From Chersky-840 sp963764205 (GTDB lineage: Bacteria; Actinomycetota; Acidimicrobiia; Acidimicrobiales; UBA8190), in NCBI GenBank assembly GCA_963764205.1, contig CAVXRN010000006.1, forward strand, positions 1,736,001 to 1,800,000: 64,000 nt of DNA, in the 5' to 3' direction. A program made the position numbers and the translations under genes. This document shows, one piece after another, positions 34,941-43,202 of the stretch (positions within the stretch are counted from its first letter, which is position 1; the number at the start of each line of letters is the position of its first letter). Below the pieces are notes generated by a model. It was not told where the DNA came from and did not search any database. It saw only the letters and a list, made by a program, of their open reading frames with translations.

Positions 34941-35872
34941 TAGGGCAAGATCGCTTTCAGGCTGACGGGGACGGACGATTTCCCGGTGACCTTCGGTGGC
35001 GTGATGGGCTCGACGCCGTTGGCCTTGAGGATCTCCTGGCCATGGTGCCCGAGAAGGAACGCCACGAAGGCGCGGGCGGCTGCCGGGTGGGCAGATCGGT
35101 TGAGGATGGTGAGGGTGTATTGACCGGCCAAGCTGGTTCCCACGAGACCCACGGTCTTGAGGTGTGCCGCTGCCGCCTCGACGCCGTAGAAGAAACCAGC
35201 GTCGAGCTGGCCCGCCTGGAGGCGGCCGACGAGCGTCGTTTCTGGGAAGACGTTCGAGGGCGACGCCGCCAACGATGTGAGCGCCGGCACCGAGTACTCG
35301 GTGGCGGCTTGGTTCAGGGCATCGACGGCGAGCACACCCTTCGGATCGGTGGCGGGATCGGTCCGTCCGAGCAAGAAGCCGGGTTGGTCCACGACCTCGT
35401 ACCAAGGCTTGGTCCGAAGATCGCGGGCGAACGCAGAGTTGGGGTTATAGCCCAGCACCAGGGGAGAGCGCGCGAACTCGGTGTACCACGACACCCAGTC
35501 CCCGTTGGCCGATCCCTCCAGGGTGGTGTTGACCGCCGGAGAGGCGCTGATGAACACGTCACCTTGTTGGGTCCCGCCTTTGATCTCGCTGGCCAGGGCT
35601 GTCGACCCGGCCGAGAAGCCGCTCACGGTGTACCCGGTTGCCTTTGTGAACGCGGGGCTGATCTGTTGCTGCATCAGGTCGAGCAACGACCCGGCATAGA
35701 GCACGTCGACCGGACCCGAAGCCTTGGCCGGGGTGCCAGCATGCGAATCAGAGTTGGCCGCGCAGCCAGCGACCGTCGTCGTGAGAAGGGCCGTCAACAT
35801 CCCGACCGCCATGGGGCGTCCAAGGCTCTTGTGGGGACGGACGGTGCGAGAGGGGCCAGATGCAGGTTCCAT
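34940..35872 (-). CDS. modA: Molybdate-binding lipoprotein
   Basis: A 310-residue solute-binding protein. A lipoprotein signal ends VAGC (lipid cysteine 37). The mature protein has DVLYAGSLLDLMQQQISPAF near the start, the ModA/WtpA-type residue order in GDVFISASP and a SVPVSLKAILP tail. The GSTALASEIKGG and YNPNSAFARDLR segments resemble the WtpA/TupA branch, so tungstate is also possible. It delivers the oxyanion to the fused ModBC transporter. ATG 35872 starts it; a Met 20 codons later is an alternative. A good promoter lies upstream at 35914-35942. Confidence 0.9.
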   Translation of the reverse strand: MEPASGPSRTVRPHKSLGRPMAVGMLTALLTTTVAGCAANSDSHAGTPAKASGPVDVLYAGSLLDLMQQQISPAFTKATGYTVSGFSAGSTALASEIKGGTQQGDVFISASPAVNTTLEGSANGDWVSWYTEFARSPLVLGYNPNSAFARDLRTKPWYEVVDQPGFLLGRTDPATDPKGVLAVDALNQAATEYSVPALTSLAASPSNVFPETTLVGRLQAGQLDAGFFYGVEAAAAHLKTVGLVGTSLAGQYTLTILNRSAHPAAARAFVAFLLGHHGQEILKANGVEPITPPKVTGKSSVPVSLKAILP

Positions 35873-35913
35873 GGTCCGTCGCTGGCCTCCCGTGCCTTGC
35901 CGTATCTGCGGCG

Positions 35914-35942
35914 AGAGTACGAGTTTTTTGCTCCAGAGACAA
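35914..35942 (-). promoter_or_regulatory. Promoter of the modA-modBC operon
   Basis: On the minus strand TTGTCT and TACTCT are separated by exactly 17 bp, with an A tract in the spacer. The -10 box ends 41 nt before ATG 35872. No ModE-type palindrome overlaps it visibly. Confidence 0.5.
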
Positions 35943-36036
35943 GAAAAAGTGGCTGGATTCCTCGCACATGCGATCTGTCGCCGCAAGAGCGGGACCGCTG
36001 GGCATCAGGTGCGCGGCACCTCCGACACCGGCGGGG

Positions 36037-36615
36037 TCAGTGCGACCGATTCGAGTCGGCTGCCGTTGTCAACGTCGACGGGTGCGCCTCGGGCTCGCCC
36101 CGGTCGGTGCGCCCCCAGTCTCCTGAGCGACCTCCCGACTTGTGCCAGACCGTCAGCTCATCGATCGATGCAGCCGGGTCCACGTCCAGCAGCACGGTGA
36201 GAAGGGCGAGGGCGGCGACCGCACAGGCCGTGAGCGCCTCCATCTCGACACCGGTGCGACCGTCGAGCTCCGTCAATGCGCTGATCGTGACGACATGGGC
36301 CTGCACCTCTACCTCCACGCTCACCCGTTGGAGGTTGAGCGGGTGGCACAGGGGGATGAGAGAGGCTGTCTGCTTCGCCCCCTGTACGCCGGCGAATCGC
36401 GCCGCTTCGACGATGTCGACTCCTCCGCGGTGCCGTCCCAGGACATCGGGTGCGTGGGCCGACGTGCGGACGACGCATCGGGCCACGGCGATCCGGCTCG
36501 TCACCGGCTTGGCCGTGACGTTCACCATGCGGGCCTGACCGGACTCATCGATATGGGTGAGCGTGTCGGTGAGGTGATCGTTGTCGCCCGGCGGTGCGCG
36601 ACGGTTGCTCATCAT
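36037..36615 (-). CDS. moaC: Cyclic pyranopterin monophosphate synthase
   Basis: A 192-residue MoaC. Hallmarks are the MVNVTAKPVTSR N-terminal motif, GAKQTASLIPLCHPL with the catalytic region, TGVEMEALTACAVAALAL and the late DELTVWHKSGG motif (IxxxxLxxKSGGKS). The last 30 residues are an extra acidic tail. Together with MoaA it converts GTP to cyclic pyranopterin monophosphate in molybdenum cofactor synthesis. Its ATG overlaps the MoaD stop (ATGA). It is the last gene of the Moco operon. Confidence 0.95.
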   Translation of the reverse strand: MMSNRRAPPGDNDHLTDTLTHIDESGQARMVNVTAKPVTSRIAVARCVVRTSAHAPDVLGRHRGGVDIVEAARFAGVQGAKQTASLIPLCHPLNLQRVSVEVEVQAHVVTISALTELDGRTGVEMEALTACAVAALALLTVLLDVDPAASIDELTVWHKSGGRSGDWGRTDRGEPEAHPSTLTTAADSNRSH

Positions 36616-36848
36616 CCTCCTGAGACAGGCGGGAGGATGGCGACCTCATCGTTGTCAGTGACCGTCGCGTCTGGCTCGACAGCCTGGCCGTTGAGCCAGA
36701 CGGTGGAACCCGCCACGATCCGCGCAAAATCGTCGCCGAATCGCTCTTGTGCTGCGATGAGTATCCCCCCGACGCTGGCACCCCGTAACACGACGTCGGC
36801 GGTACCCGCCGCCTCTCGGGCCGGTCCGAACAGACGCAGACGCGCCAC
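36612..36848 (-). CDS. moaD: Molybdopterin synthase small subunit
   Basis: A 78-residue ubiquitin-like protein that ends in the required Gly-Gly (PPVSGG). LRLFGPAREAAGTADV is the typical N-terminal strand. The C-terminal glycine is thiocarboxylated and delivers sulfur to the precursor together with MoaE. GTG 36848 begins 2 bp behind the MoaA stop, and its own stop overlaps MoaC. No MoeB/MOCS3-like activating enzyme is in the window; it must lie elsewhere. Confidence 0.93.
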   Translation of the reverse strand: MARLRLFGPAREAAGTADVVLRGASVGGILIAAQERFGDDFARIVAGSTVWLNGQAVEPDATVTDNDEVAILPPVSGG

Positions 36849-36850
36849 TG

Positions 36851-37930
36851 TCAGCCCCCGATCATCGACATGGACCGGAGCGGCCGGAGAAATCCCGGCT
36901 CATTGATCCCATGTCCCGGGAGTTTTGCTCCCACCGCGTCACGCAAGCACTGAGCCAGCTGGCTATCGGTGCCTCCTCCACGCAACAAATCGCGTACCGT
37001 GGTCTCCTCGTTAGTGAACAAGCAGTTGCGGAGCGCTCCATCAGCCGTGAGACGGAGACGATTGCACGCTCCGCAGAAGGGCTCGGTGACACTCGAGATC
37101 AACCCGATCTCCCCTCCGCCATCGCAGAAGCGGAAACGCTCCGCCGGTGCCGGACTGTCGGCGTCGGATACCGGCTCGAGGGGCCAGACCTTCGATATTC
37201 TGTCGAAGACCTCACGGCCCGAGACGAGCCGATTTCGGTCCCACATGCGGTCGGCGTCCAGCGGCATGAACTCGATGAACCGGACCACCCGACCGGTGGT
37301 GCGGGCGAAGGACGCGAAATCGACCACTTCGTCGTCATTGAGCCCTCGTAGGAGCACCACATTGACCTTGACCGGAGCAAGGCCCGCGGTCTCGGCCGCC
37401 GTCATGGCGTCGAGTACGACATTGAGTTCGCCGCGCCTTCGAATGGCAGCAAACCGCTCCGGTCGCAGGGAGTCACAACTGATGTTGACGCGGCGCAAGC
37501 CGGCGGATGCAAGGGTCCGGGCCTGCTTGGCGAGACGCGTACCGTTGGTGGTCAGAGCGAGATCCTCGAACCCGATGTCCGCCAGGCGGGCAATCAGCCT
37601 TGAGAGCCCCTCCCGGACCAGGGGCTCCCCCCCGGTGAGGCGTACGGAAGTGACACCCAGTGCTCGGGCGACCCTTGCCACCCGAGCGATCTCGTCAAAG
37701 GTCAGGAGCTCGTCTCCGGGACGAAAGGTCATCCCCTCCTCGGGCATGCAGTAGATACAGCGCAAGTTGCAACGGTCCGTGACTGAAATGCGGAGGTCGC
37801 TGTGCATCCGCCCGTGCCCATCGACCAGGGAGCCCTCCGACGGTGCGGGGACGTTGGCTGCCGCCGAGGCTCGATCGCGTCCGCGGATCGGGGGTCGTAC
37901 CGAGATGCTTACGGGGACCGATGCCGTCAC
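36851..37930 (-). CDS. moaA: GTP 3',8-cyclase
   Basis: A 359-residue radical-SAM enzyme. The N-terminal cluster motif is Cys54-x3-Cys58-x2-Cys61 (CNLRCIYC) and GGEPL follows. The C-terminal second cluster cysteines lie in FCGACNRLRL and the later NCLF. The chain ends in the essential Gly-Gly (MSMIGG). It makes the first Moco intermediate from GTP. GTG 37930 overlaps the MoeA stop (GTGA); the N-terminus carries about 40 extra residues rich in Pro and Arg, so a start further inside is possible. Confidence 0.95.
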   Translation of the reverse strand: MTASVPVSISVRPPIRGRDRASAAANVPAPSEGSLVDGHGRMHSDLRISVTDRCNLRCIYCMPEEGMTFRPGDELLTFDEIARVARVARALGVTSVRLTGGEPLVREGLSRLIARLADIGFEDLALTTNGTRLAKQARTLASAGLRRVNISCDSLRPERFAAIRRRGELNVVLDAMTAAETAGLAPVKVNVVLLRGLNDDEVVDFASFARTTGRVVRFIEFMPLDADRMWDRNRLVSGREVFDRISKVWPLEPVSDADSPAPAERFRFCDGGGEIGLISSVTEPFCGACNRLRLTADGALRNCLFTNEETTVRDLLRGGGTDSQLAQCLRDAVGAKLPGHGINEPGFLRPLRSMSMIGG

Positions 37931-39171
37931 GACGGGTCCATCGCTTCGGTCTCCAGGCGATCGGGATCGATGAGCATGACGTCGACGTGGTCCCCGACTC
38001 GGGCACCGGTGCCGTCGGGGATGAGGGCGAGGCCGTTGGACATCGCCATGGCGTGCAGCTGATGTGACTCCTGCTTGTCGGCGGTGGTGACCCGCCACCT
38101 ACCCAGGCGGTCGAGTGTGACCCGGGCCCGCAGGAGGTGAAGTTTTCCATCGCGATGTGGAGGGACGTCTTCTTGGACGACGGCGGCAACGCGTGGTCGA
38201 TCAAGGGAGTGGTGGCCGCCGATCATCCGCAACGCAGGGCGGACGAACAGCTCGAAGCTCACCATGGCCGACACCGGGTTGCCCGGGAGGCCGAACACCG
38301 GAGTGCCCGAACCCGCCAGCAAGCCGAAAGCGAACGGCTTCGCCGGTCGGATCGCCACCTGCATCCACCGCATGGTCCCCGCACTGAGCTTCTCCAAGAC
38401 GATGCGCACGACGTCGCGGTCACCCACACTGACTCCACCACTGGTGACGATGGCGTCACAAGTGCGAGCGGCATGTGTCAGGACGTCTACGAGCGCGCCT
38501 TCGTCGTCACCGACGATCCCCAGGTCGTGACATTCCCAACCCTCGCGCCGGGCCAGTGCGAGCAGGGTATGCCGGTTGGCGTCACGGATCTTGCCTGGGA
38601 CCAGGGGGGTCGCGCCGTCGACTAGCTCGTCGCCGCTGGAGAGCACGCCGACCCTCGGGTGAGGATGCACCACCACGGAAGTCGCGCCCTGGGCGGCCAG
38701 GACACCCAGGTGGGCCGGTGTGAGCACCGTCCCGGCGTCGGCGATCACATCACCCTCCGACACGTCGCGCCCCACGTGGCGCACGAAGTCGTCGACCTGA
38801 ATCTCCCGCTCGATCGTGACCGAGGCGCCAGTCACCCGGGTCTCCTCGATCATCACAACGGCGTCGGCCCCCGGCGGGATTGGTGCCCCGGTCATGATGC
38901 GGGCCGCCTGGCCCGGTCCCACCCTGGTGTCGACGCCATGTCCGGCCAAGATCGAGCCGACGACCTCCAAACGTACCGGCGCACCGCGAGTGTCTTGGGC
39001 CCGGAGCGCATAGCCGTCCATGGAAGAATTCGTGAAGGGAGGGATGGGCTCGGATGCGACGATCGGTGCCCCGATCACACAACCCAAGGTCTTGTCTAGT
39101 GGCAGGGGGAGCGGCGCCAGGGCCGTGCACGATCCGAGGACGAAACGACGAGCCTCCGCAAGAGGGATCAT
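37927..39171 (-). CDS. moeA: Molybdopterin molybdenumtransferase
   Basis: A 414-residue MoeA/gephyrin E-domain protein. It begins MIPLAEARRFVLG; FTNSSMDGYAL is the conserved SxMDGYA segment, TGAPIPPGADAVV follows, GVLSSGDELV is the strand before the GDEL motif, and SGGVSVGDRD and GLPGNPVS are the active-site motifs. It inserts molybdate into adenylylated molybdopterin. ATG 39171 overlaps the MoaE stop (ATGA) and its stop overlaps MoaA. Confidence 0.95.
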   Translation of the reverse strand: MIPLAEARRFVLGSCTALAPLPLPLDKTLGCVIGAPIVASEPIPPFTNSSMDGYALRAQDTRGAPVRLEVVGSILAGHGVDTRVGPGQAARIMTGAPIPPGADAVVMIEETRVTGASVTIEREIQVDDFVRHVGRDVSEGDVIADAGTVLTPAHLGVLAAQGATSVVVHPHPRVGVLSSGDELVDGATPLVPGKIRDANRHTLLALARREGWECHDLGIVGDDEGALVDVLTHAARTCDAIVTSGGVSVGDRDVVRIVLEKLSAGTMRWMQVAIRPAKPFAFGLLAGSGTPVFGLPGNPVSAMVSFELFVRPALRMIGGHHSLDRPRVAAVVQEDVPPHRDGKLHLLRARVTLDRLGRWRVTTADKQESHQLHAMAMSNGLALIPDGTGARVGDHVDVMLIDPDRLETEAMDPS

Positions 39172-39677
39172 CGTGTCGGTTCTGCTATCGGTGCTTCTCC
39201 CGGTGCGCCCAGGCCATCGATGGTGTGCGAGCAAAGGCTCCAATCAGATCCTCCCGCCCATGACTCGCGCTTCCAGATGGGAACCGAGTGCTTCAACGCG
39301 TCGATGCAGTAGCGGGCGGCGTCGAAAGCCTGGTGTCGGTGTGGTGTCGAAACCACCACGACGACCGAGACGTCGCCCACGACGAGGTGTCCAATACGGT
39401 GGAGGAGCACCAGGCGCCCGATATCGGGCCACTGGGCCCGAGCGAGACGCGCGACCGCATCGAGCCGGGGTACGACCTGTTCGACATACGCCTCGTATTC
39501 CAAGGCGGTGACCCCGGGACGCCCGGCTGAGTGATCACGAACCGTTCCGCAGAACGTCACGACCGCCCCGCAGGAGGGCACAGCCGTCCACGACCATGCC
39601 TGGTCCACCGACAGCGGCAGCTCGCTGACGGCGATCCAGTCGCTGCCTTCAGGGGGGACCAGGTCGATTTGGGTCAT
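39168..39677 (-). CDS. moaE: Molybdopterin synthase large subunit
   Basis: A 169-residue MoaE. GAVVTFCGTVRDHSAG is the conserved FxGxVR motif, LEYEAYVEQV follows, and the active-site lysines lie in DALKHSVPIWKRESW. With MoaD it converts cyclic pyranopterin monophosphate to molybdopterin. The tail of about 25 residues after WAGGSDW is longer than usual and extends into the coupling region with MoeA. ATG 39677 is the start. Confidence 0.94.
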   Translation of the reverse strand: MTQIDLVPPEGSDWIAVSELPLSVDQAWSWTAVPSCGAVVTFCGTVRDHSAGRPGVTALEYEAYVEQVVPRLDAVARLARAQWPDIGRLVLLHRIGHLVVGDVSVVVVVSTPHRHQAFDAARYCIDALKHSVPIWKRESWAGGSDWSLCSHTIDGLGAPGEAPIAEPTR

Positions 39678-39915
39678 GACACGGTCTCATGGGGGAGTCT
39701 CTCGGTGTTGGTGCGCAGCTTTTCGATCTGGAGCGGAAGGGTCGATTGGACGCCACCGGGGCGTGCGGTGGCTTCTCTCACCGAGCCGGGCGGTCCCATT
39801 GCCGTGTGGGCAGGTCGGTGGACAGCGGTCACGTCGGTGAATTTATCCTTGCTGACAAGGCGTGCTCCCGGCGAAAAGCATCGGTGCCCTGTGTTGGCCC
39901 TCGGGATGGGCCGAT

Positions 39916-40392
39916 TCAGTGCGGCCTTCCCCCGGCCAGGAGCTCCAGGGCATGGGTCAGGACGTCGGCCACCGCCTCGATCGATTCCACCGCCCCTCGG
40001 GGCGATCCGGGGACGTTGAGCACCAGGCACTTCCCGACCGTTCCGGCCACGCCTCGCGAGAGACGCCCGAGTGGACTGGCGGCGCGCATCGCCTCGGCCA
40101 GGCCCGGGGCATCTCGCTGGATGACGGTGCGGGTGGCTTCCGGTGTGAGGTCGGTGGGGGAGAAGCCGGTCCCTCCGGTCGTGACGACGAGGCCGGCGAA
40201 CGACGTCGAGAGCTCGGCCAGTGCCGCTGCTACCGGCGCAACCCCGTCGGGAACGATTCGTTGTTCCACAATACGAAAGCCCCTTCGGGTGAGCGCGGTG
40301 GCCACCGCGGCCCCGGACCGGTCCTCGCGGGTTCCCGTGCTGACCGATTCCGAGACCGTGAGAATTTTCGCATCGAGCGCCACGTCGACCAC
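39916..40392 (-). CDS. MoaB/Mog-family molybdopterin adenylyltransferase
   Basis: A 158-residue MPT-binding-fold protein. ILTVSESVSTGTREDRSG is the N-terminal strand and loop, VVTTGGTGFSPTDLTPEAT is the GGTG motif with the catalytic aspartates, and VLNVPGSPRGAVES is the C-terminal PGSP(R/K)G motif. It adenylylates molybdopterin before MoeA acts. It is separated from moaE by 238 bp that contain no confident gene, but lies in the same orientation as the rest of the operon and probably heads it. Confidence 0.92.
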   Translation of the reverse strand: MVDVALDAKILTVSESVSTGTREDRSGAAVATALTRRGFRIVEQRIVPDGVAPVAAALAELSTSFAGLVVTTGGTGFSPTDLTPEATRTVIQRDAPGLAEAMRAASPLGRLSRGVAGTVGKCLVLNVPGSPRGAVESIEAVADVLTHALELLAGGRPH

Positions 40393-40534
40393 GCTAGTTC
40401 CGAGGTTTCGCCACCGATCCCGGAGTGACGGTCCGCGAGCCCGCTGGTCGGGCGAACTGCAGCCCCGCCGACTCAGAGTTCGGGGAGCAACGCCAAGGCG
40501 GCCCGGCTCCGCTCGGGATCAGGTCGCCTTGCGG

Positions 40535-41761
40535 CTACGGCCGTCGCCGCCGCAAGGCGGGCAGGTCGATTGCAACCCCCAAGCCCTTGGCCACCTTGGC
40601 GGCAATCGCAAGAGAGTGGTCTAGGTCGGCCCAGAGGTCCTCCACGTCCTCGCAACCAACGCTGAGCCGTAGAAGCGAGGGAGGCGCGGTCTCGCCCGGC
40701 CACTTTGCACGGCGTTCGATCGACGTGTCGATACCGCCCAGGCTCGTGGCGTGCACAATGAGCCGGGTGGAAGCTGCGGCTGCCTCCGCCGCGCTTGGGC
40801 CCCCTTGCACCTCGACGGCGATCATGTTGCCGAAGCCTTCCATTTGAGCGCAGGCTCGATCGTGCCAAGGGTCGCTGGGAAGTCCCGGATACCGGACACG
40901 TACGACAGATGAGTGAGATTCGAGCCGGCGAGCGAGTTCCTCGGCGTTTGCCTGGGCTTGTCGAAAGCGCAGGGCCAAGGTACGGATGCCACGCAGGGCC
41001 AGAAAAGCCTCCATCGGACCGGGGATCGCGCCGGCCATGGACCGATGCCGGCGCAGGTCGAGGCACAGGTCCGACCCCGGCGCCGCGACGGCCGCACCCA
41101 GCACGACATCGGCGTGTCCAGCAAGCAGTTTCGAGACACTGTGGACGACGACGTCGGCACCAAGGCGGAGTGGCAGCTGCCCCAGCGGTGTCATGTAGGT
41201 ATTGTCGACCGCCACCAGAACGCCCAGCGCATGAGCCGCCTTGCACAATGCTGGGATATCGGCCACATCGAGCTTGGGGTTCGTCGGCGATTCGATCCAC
41301 AGAAGTGCGGCCCCTTCACACGCCGCCATCACCTCCTCGGTATCCCAGATGTTGACCAGACGGGTGTTCCAGCGTCCCTGCACTGCGGCATCGAAGAATG
41401 CCCTCGTGCCGTAGTAGCCGTCTCGGGGCAACACGATGGTGCCGCCCACGCCTACCTGCTCGAACACGGCCGCCACCGCAGCCATACCCGAGGAAAAGCT
41501 GACCGCCGATCCTCCTTCCAATACACTGATGACATCTTCGAGTGCCGTCCAGGTGGGGTTCCCGTCCCGCCCATAGGCGATCGGGCCACCTGCATGAAAG
41601 GTTGAAGCGAAGACGACCGGTGGGTTCAGTGGTGCATCGGGCCAGCGCATCGGGCGCCCGGCCACAATCGCTTGAGTGGACGGACGCCAGTCTCGTTCGG
41701 TCAACCGGGGTTTGGCCGGCGGTGAGAATGGCGAGCGTCGCCCATTCGGATCGTCAGTCAT
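40535..41761 (-). CDS. Cystathionine gamma-synthase-like PLP enzyme
   Basis: A 408-residue member of the Cys/Met metabolism PLP-enzyme family (fold type I). FASTFHAGGP and YGRDGNPTW at the start, SSGMAAV (90-96), ESPTNPKL (157-164), VDNTYMTP (Asp186) and the Schiff-base Lys211 in HSVSKLLAGHADVV are all in place. Members catalyse replacement or elimination at the gamma or beta carbon of homoserine or cysteine derivatives. HSVSKLLAGH differs slightly from the common SxTKYxxGH, so specificity cannot be assigned. It is coupled by ATGA to the small frame upstream. Confidence 0.85.
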   Translation of the reverse strand: MTDDPNGRRSPFSPPAKPRLTERDWRPSTQAIVAGRPMRWPDAPLNPPVVFASTFHAGGPIAYGRDGNPTWTALEDVISVLEGGSAVSFSSGMAAVAAVFEQVGVGGTIVLPRDGYYGTRAFFDAAVQGRWNTRLVNIWDTEEVMAACEGAALLWIESPTNPKLDVADIPALCKAAHALGVLVAVDNTYMTPLGQLPLRLGADVVVHSVSKLLAGHADVVLGAAVAAPGSDLCLDLRRHRSMAGAIPGPMEAFLALRGIRTLALRFRQAQANAEELARRLESHSSVVRVRYPGLPSDPWHDRACAQMEGFGNMIAVEVQGGPSAAEAAAASTRLIVHATSLGGIDTSIERRAKWPGETAPPSLLRLSVGCEDVEDLWADLDHSLAIAAKVAKGLGVAIDLPALRRRRP

Positions 41762-42180
41762 CGGTTCGCACCTTCGACACCCATCAGGCGGATACCGTAG
41801 GCGGCAATTCCACGGGCTACGCCAGGCGGCGGGAGTACCGTAGCGACGTCCATGGCATCGCCGGCGAAACCGCTGCGTCCGCCGGGGAAGTCGAGGAGCG
41901 GCGTACCGAGGCACTCGGCCAGGGCACCGGCCGAGCGCCACAGAACTGGCCCCTCACACATCGGTCCGAAGCCGAGAATCGGGCGTCCGATCAGGGTGAT
42001 ACCGGGCCTGCTCGACCCTCCTCTGGCAGAGCCGAGATGTTCTGTCAGGGACTCCGTATCGCTCGCGCTAGGTCCCGTCATTTCGAGCCGACTCAGTTCT
42101 GGCAGGCGGAGCGTGGCCCGCCAGAGTCCAGGTGATCTCGATTGGCCTGAGGTTGGTCGGGCTGCCCCATGAGGGCTCAC
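41758..42180 (-). pseudogene. Possible remnant of an alpha/beta hydrolase (C-terminal part)
   Basis: A 140-codon frame whose stop overlaps the PLP-enzyme start (ATGA). Only the last 65 residues look protein-like: PVLWRSAGALAECLGTPLLD followed by FPGGRSGFAG. This resembles the C-terminal end of small alpha/beta hydrolases (LAxxLGxPLxxFPGGHxGF), with the catalytic histidine position replaced by Arg. The first 75 residues match nothing and the nucleophile region is missing. It may be a decayed hydrolase or a coupled gene of unknown function. Confidence 0.35.
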
Positions 42181-42192
42181 AGAAACCCGGCA

Positions 42193-42525
42193 TCATGGGC
42201 CAACTTCCTTCGACCAACGTTGAGCCCACTTCCCGAGCGGTTCGATTGCATCACCTAGTGCTCGCCCAATCTTCGTCAACTCGTACTCTCGTCCTTCTGT
42301 TTGCTCAATCAGTCCCGCTTCAACGAGTTCTCGAAGCCTCTCGTAGAGCACGCTGGAGGACATGTCGTCGCTGTTGGCTCGAAGTGCCCTCGCCCCGAGT
42401 GGACCTTCCCGTAGCTCCCACAGAACTCGAAGCGCCCATCGGCGACCGAGCAAGTCAAGTGCAGCCATGAGTGGACGGCCCGCCGTGGACCCCCTCACCC
42501 TGCGACCCGGTACCGGCGTTGACAC
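42193..42525 (-). CDS. HxlR-family winged-helix regulator
   Basis: A 110-residue regulator. GTG 42525 is chosen because a GGGAGG site lies 7-8 nt upstream; a longer frame to 42603 would cover the operator. LDLLGRRWALRVLWELREGP is the HxlR start, followed by LRANSDDMSSSVLYERLREL as recognition helix and an LIEQTEGREYELTKIG wing. The usual N-terminal cysteine is absent, so it may not be redox-sensing. It is divergent from the CMD-family gene and probably controls both. Confidence 0.87.
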   Translation of the reverse strand: MSTPVPGRRVRGSTAGRPLMAALDLLGRRWALRVLWELREGPLGARALRANSDDMSSSVLYERLRELVEAGLIEQTEGREYELTKIGRALGDAIEPLGKWAQRWSKEVGP

Positions 42526-42544
42526 GTTCCGTCCTCCCTTGCGG

Positions 42545-42598
42545 TTCGGAATCCGAAACACTATGGTAACCGGCACGGCCGTCTCGGATTCAGAAACA
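42545..42598. promoter_or_regulatory. Two operator-like sites between the HxlR and CMD genes
   Basis: TTCGGAATCCGAA at 42545-42557 is a perfect palindrome. A direct repeat CGGAnTCnGAAACA occurs at 42547-42560 and 42585-42598 with 12 of 14 matches. They lie between the divergent HxlR and CMD-family starts and are likely HxlR binding sites. Confidence 0.5.
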
Positions 42599-42615
42599 TC
42601 CAAAGGAGGTATGTC

Positions 42616-43185
42616 GTGTCAGTTCGCATCAGTCCTCTCGACCCCCCCTACGAACCTGAGGTGGACGGTCAGCTACGTTCGATGATGCCTCCGGGGGTTG
42701 AGCCCATCGCTTTGTTTCGGACCTTCACAAAGAACCTGGCCATGGCTCGGGCCATGGAACCATGGGGCCGTTACCAGCTAGGCAAAAGCCTCTCGGTCGG
42801 GGTGCGAGACCGGGAGATCATCATCGACCGCACCTGCGCTCGTTGCGGATGCGAGTACGAATGGGGTGTCCACGTCGCATTCTTTGCGGAACGGGCGTCG
42901 CTTAACCCAGAGCAAGTGGCATCCCTCGCCCAAGGAAGGTACAACGACCCGTGCTGGGACTCTGAGCGAGATCGACTCTTGATCAGTCTGGTAGACGCCC
43001 TCCATGACGAGGGAGACATCGACGACACGCTCTGGAGCGCTCTCGCTCGGGAGTTCAATGAGGCCCAACTCCTCGACCTCACCATGCTGTGTGGGTGGTA
43101 CCACGCCATCAGTTTCACGGCTCGGGCCTCCCGTGTCGCCCTCGAGCCTGGCGCCCCGACCTTTGCTTCTATCGGCAACCGATAG
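42616..43185 (+). CDS. Carboxymuconolactone decarboxylase (CMD)-family protein
   Basis: A 189-residue AhpD-like helical protein. The proton-relay motif is CARCGCEYEWGVH (Cys74, Cys77, Cys79, Glu82, His86), as in members with a carboxylate/histidine pair and redox cysteines. LLISLVDALHDEGDI is the typical later helix. Members act as gamma-lactone decarboxylases or alkylhydroperoxidase partners. GTG 42616 follows AAAGGAGG. It sits beside a HxlR regulator and a DJ-1-like gene, an arrangement suggesting a stress or detoxification response. Confidence 0.85.
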   Translation: MSVRISPLDPPYEPEVDGQLRSMMPPGVEPIALFRTFTKNLAMARAMEPWGRYQLGKSLSVGVRDREIIIDRTCARCGCEYEWGVHVAFFAERASLNPEQVASLAQGRYNDPCWDSERDRLLISLVDALHDEGDIDDTLWSALAREFNEAQLLDLTMLCGWYHAISFTARASRVALEPGAPTFASIGNR

Positions 43186-43202
43186 ATGCCGGGGTACCAC
43201 GT

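Noticed and set aside
39674..40030. A frame ending with ATGA overlap at moaE
   Set aside because: It overlaps the MoaB/Mog 3' end, has no start codon in the free 238 bp that would give a sensible protein, and matches no family.
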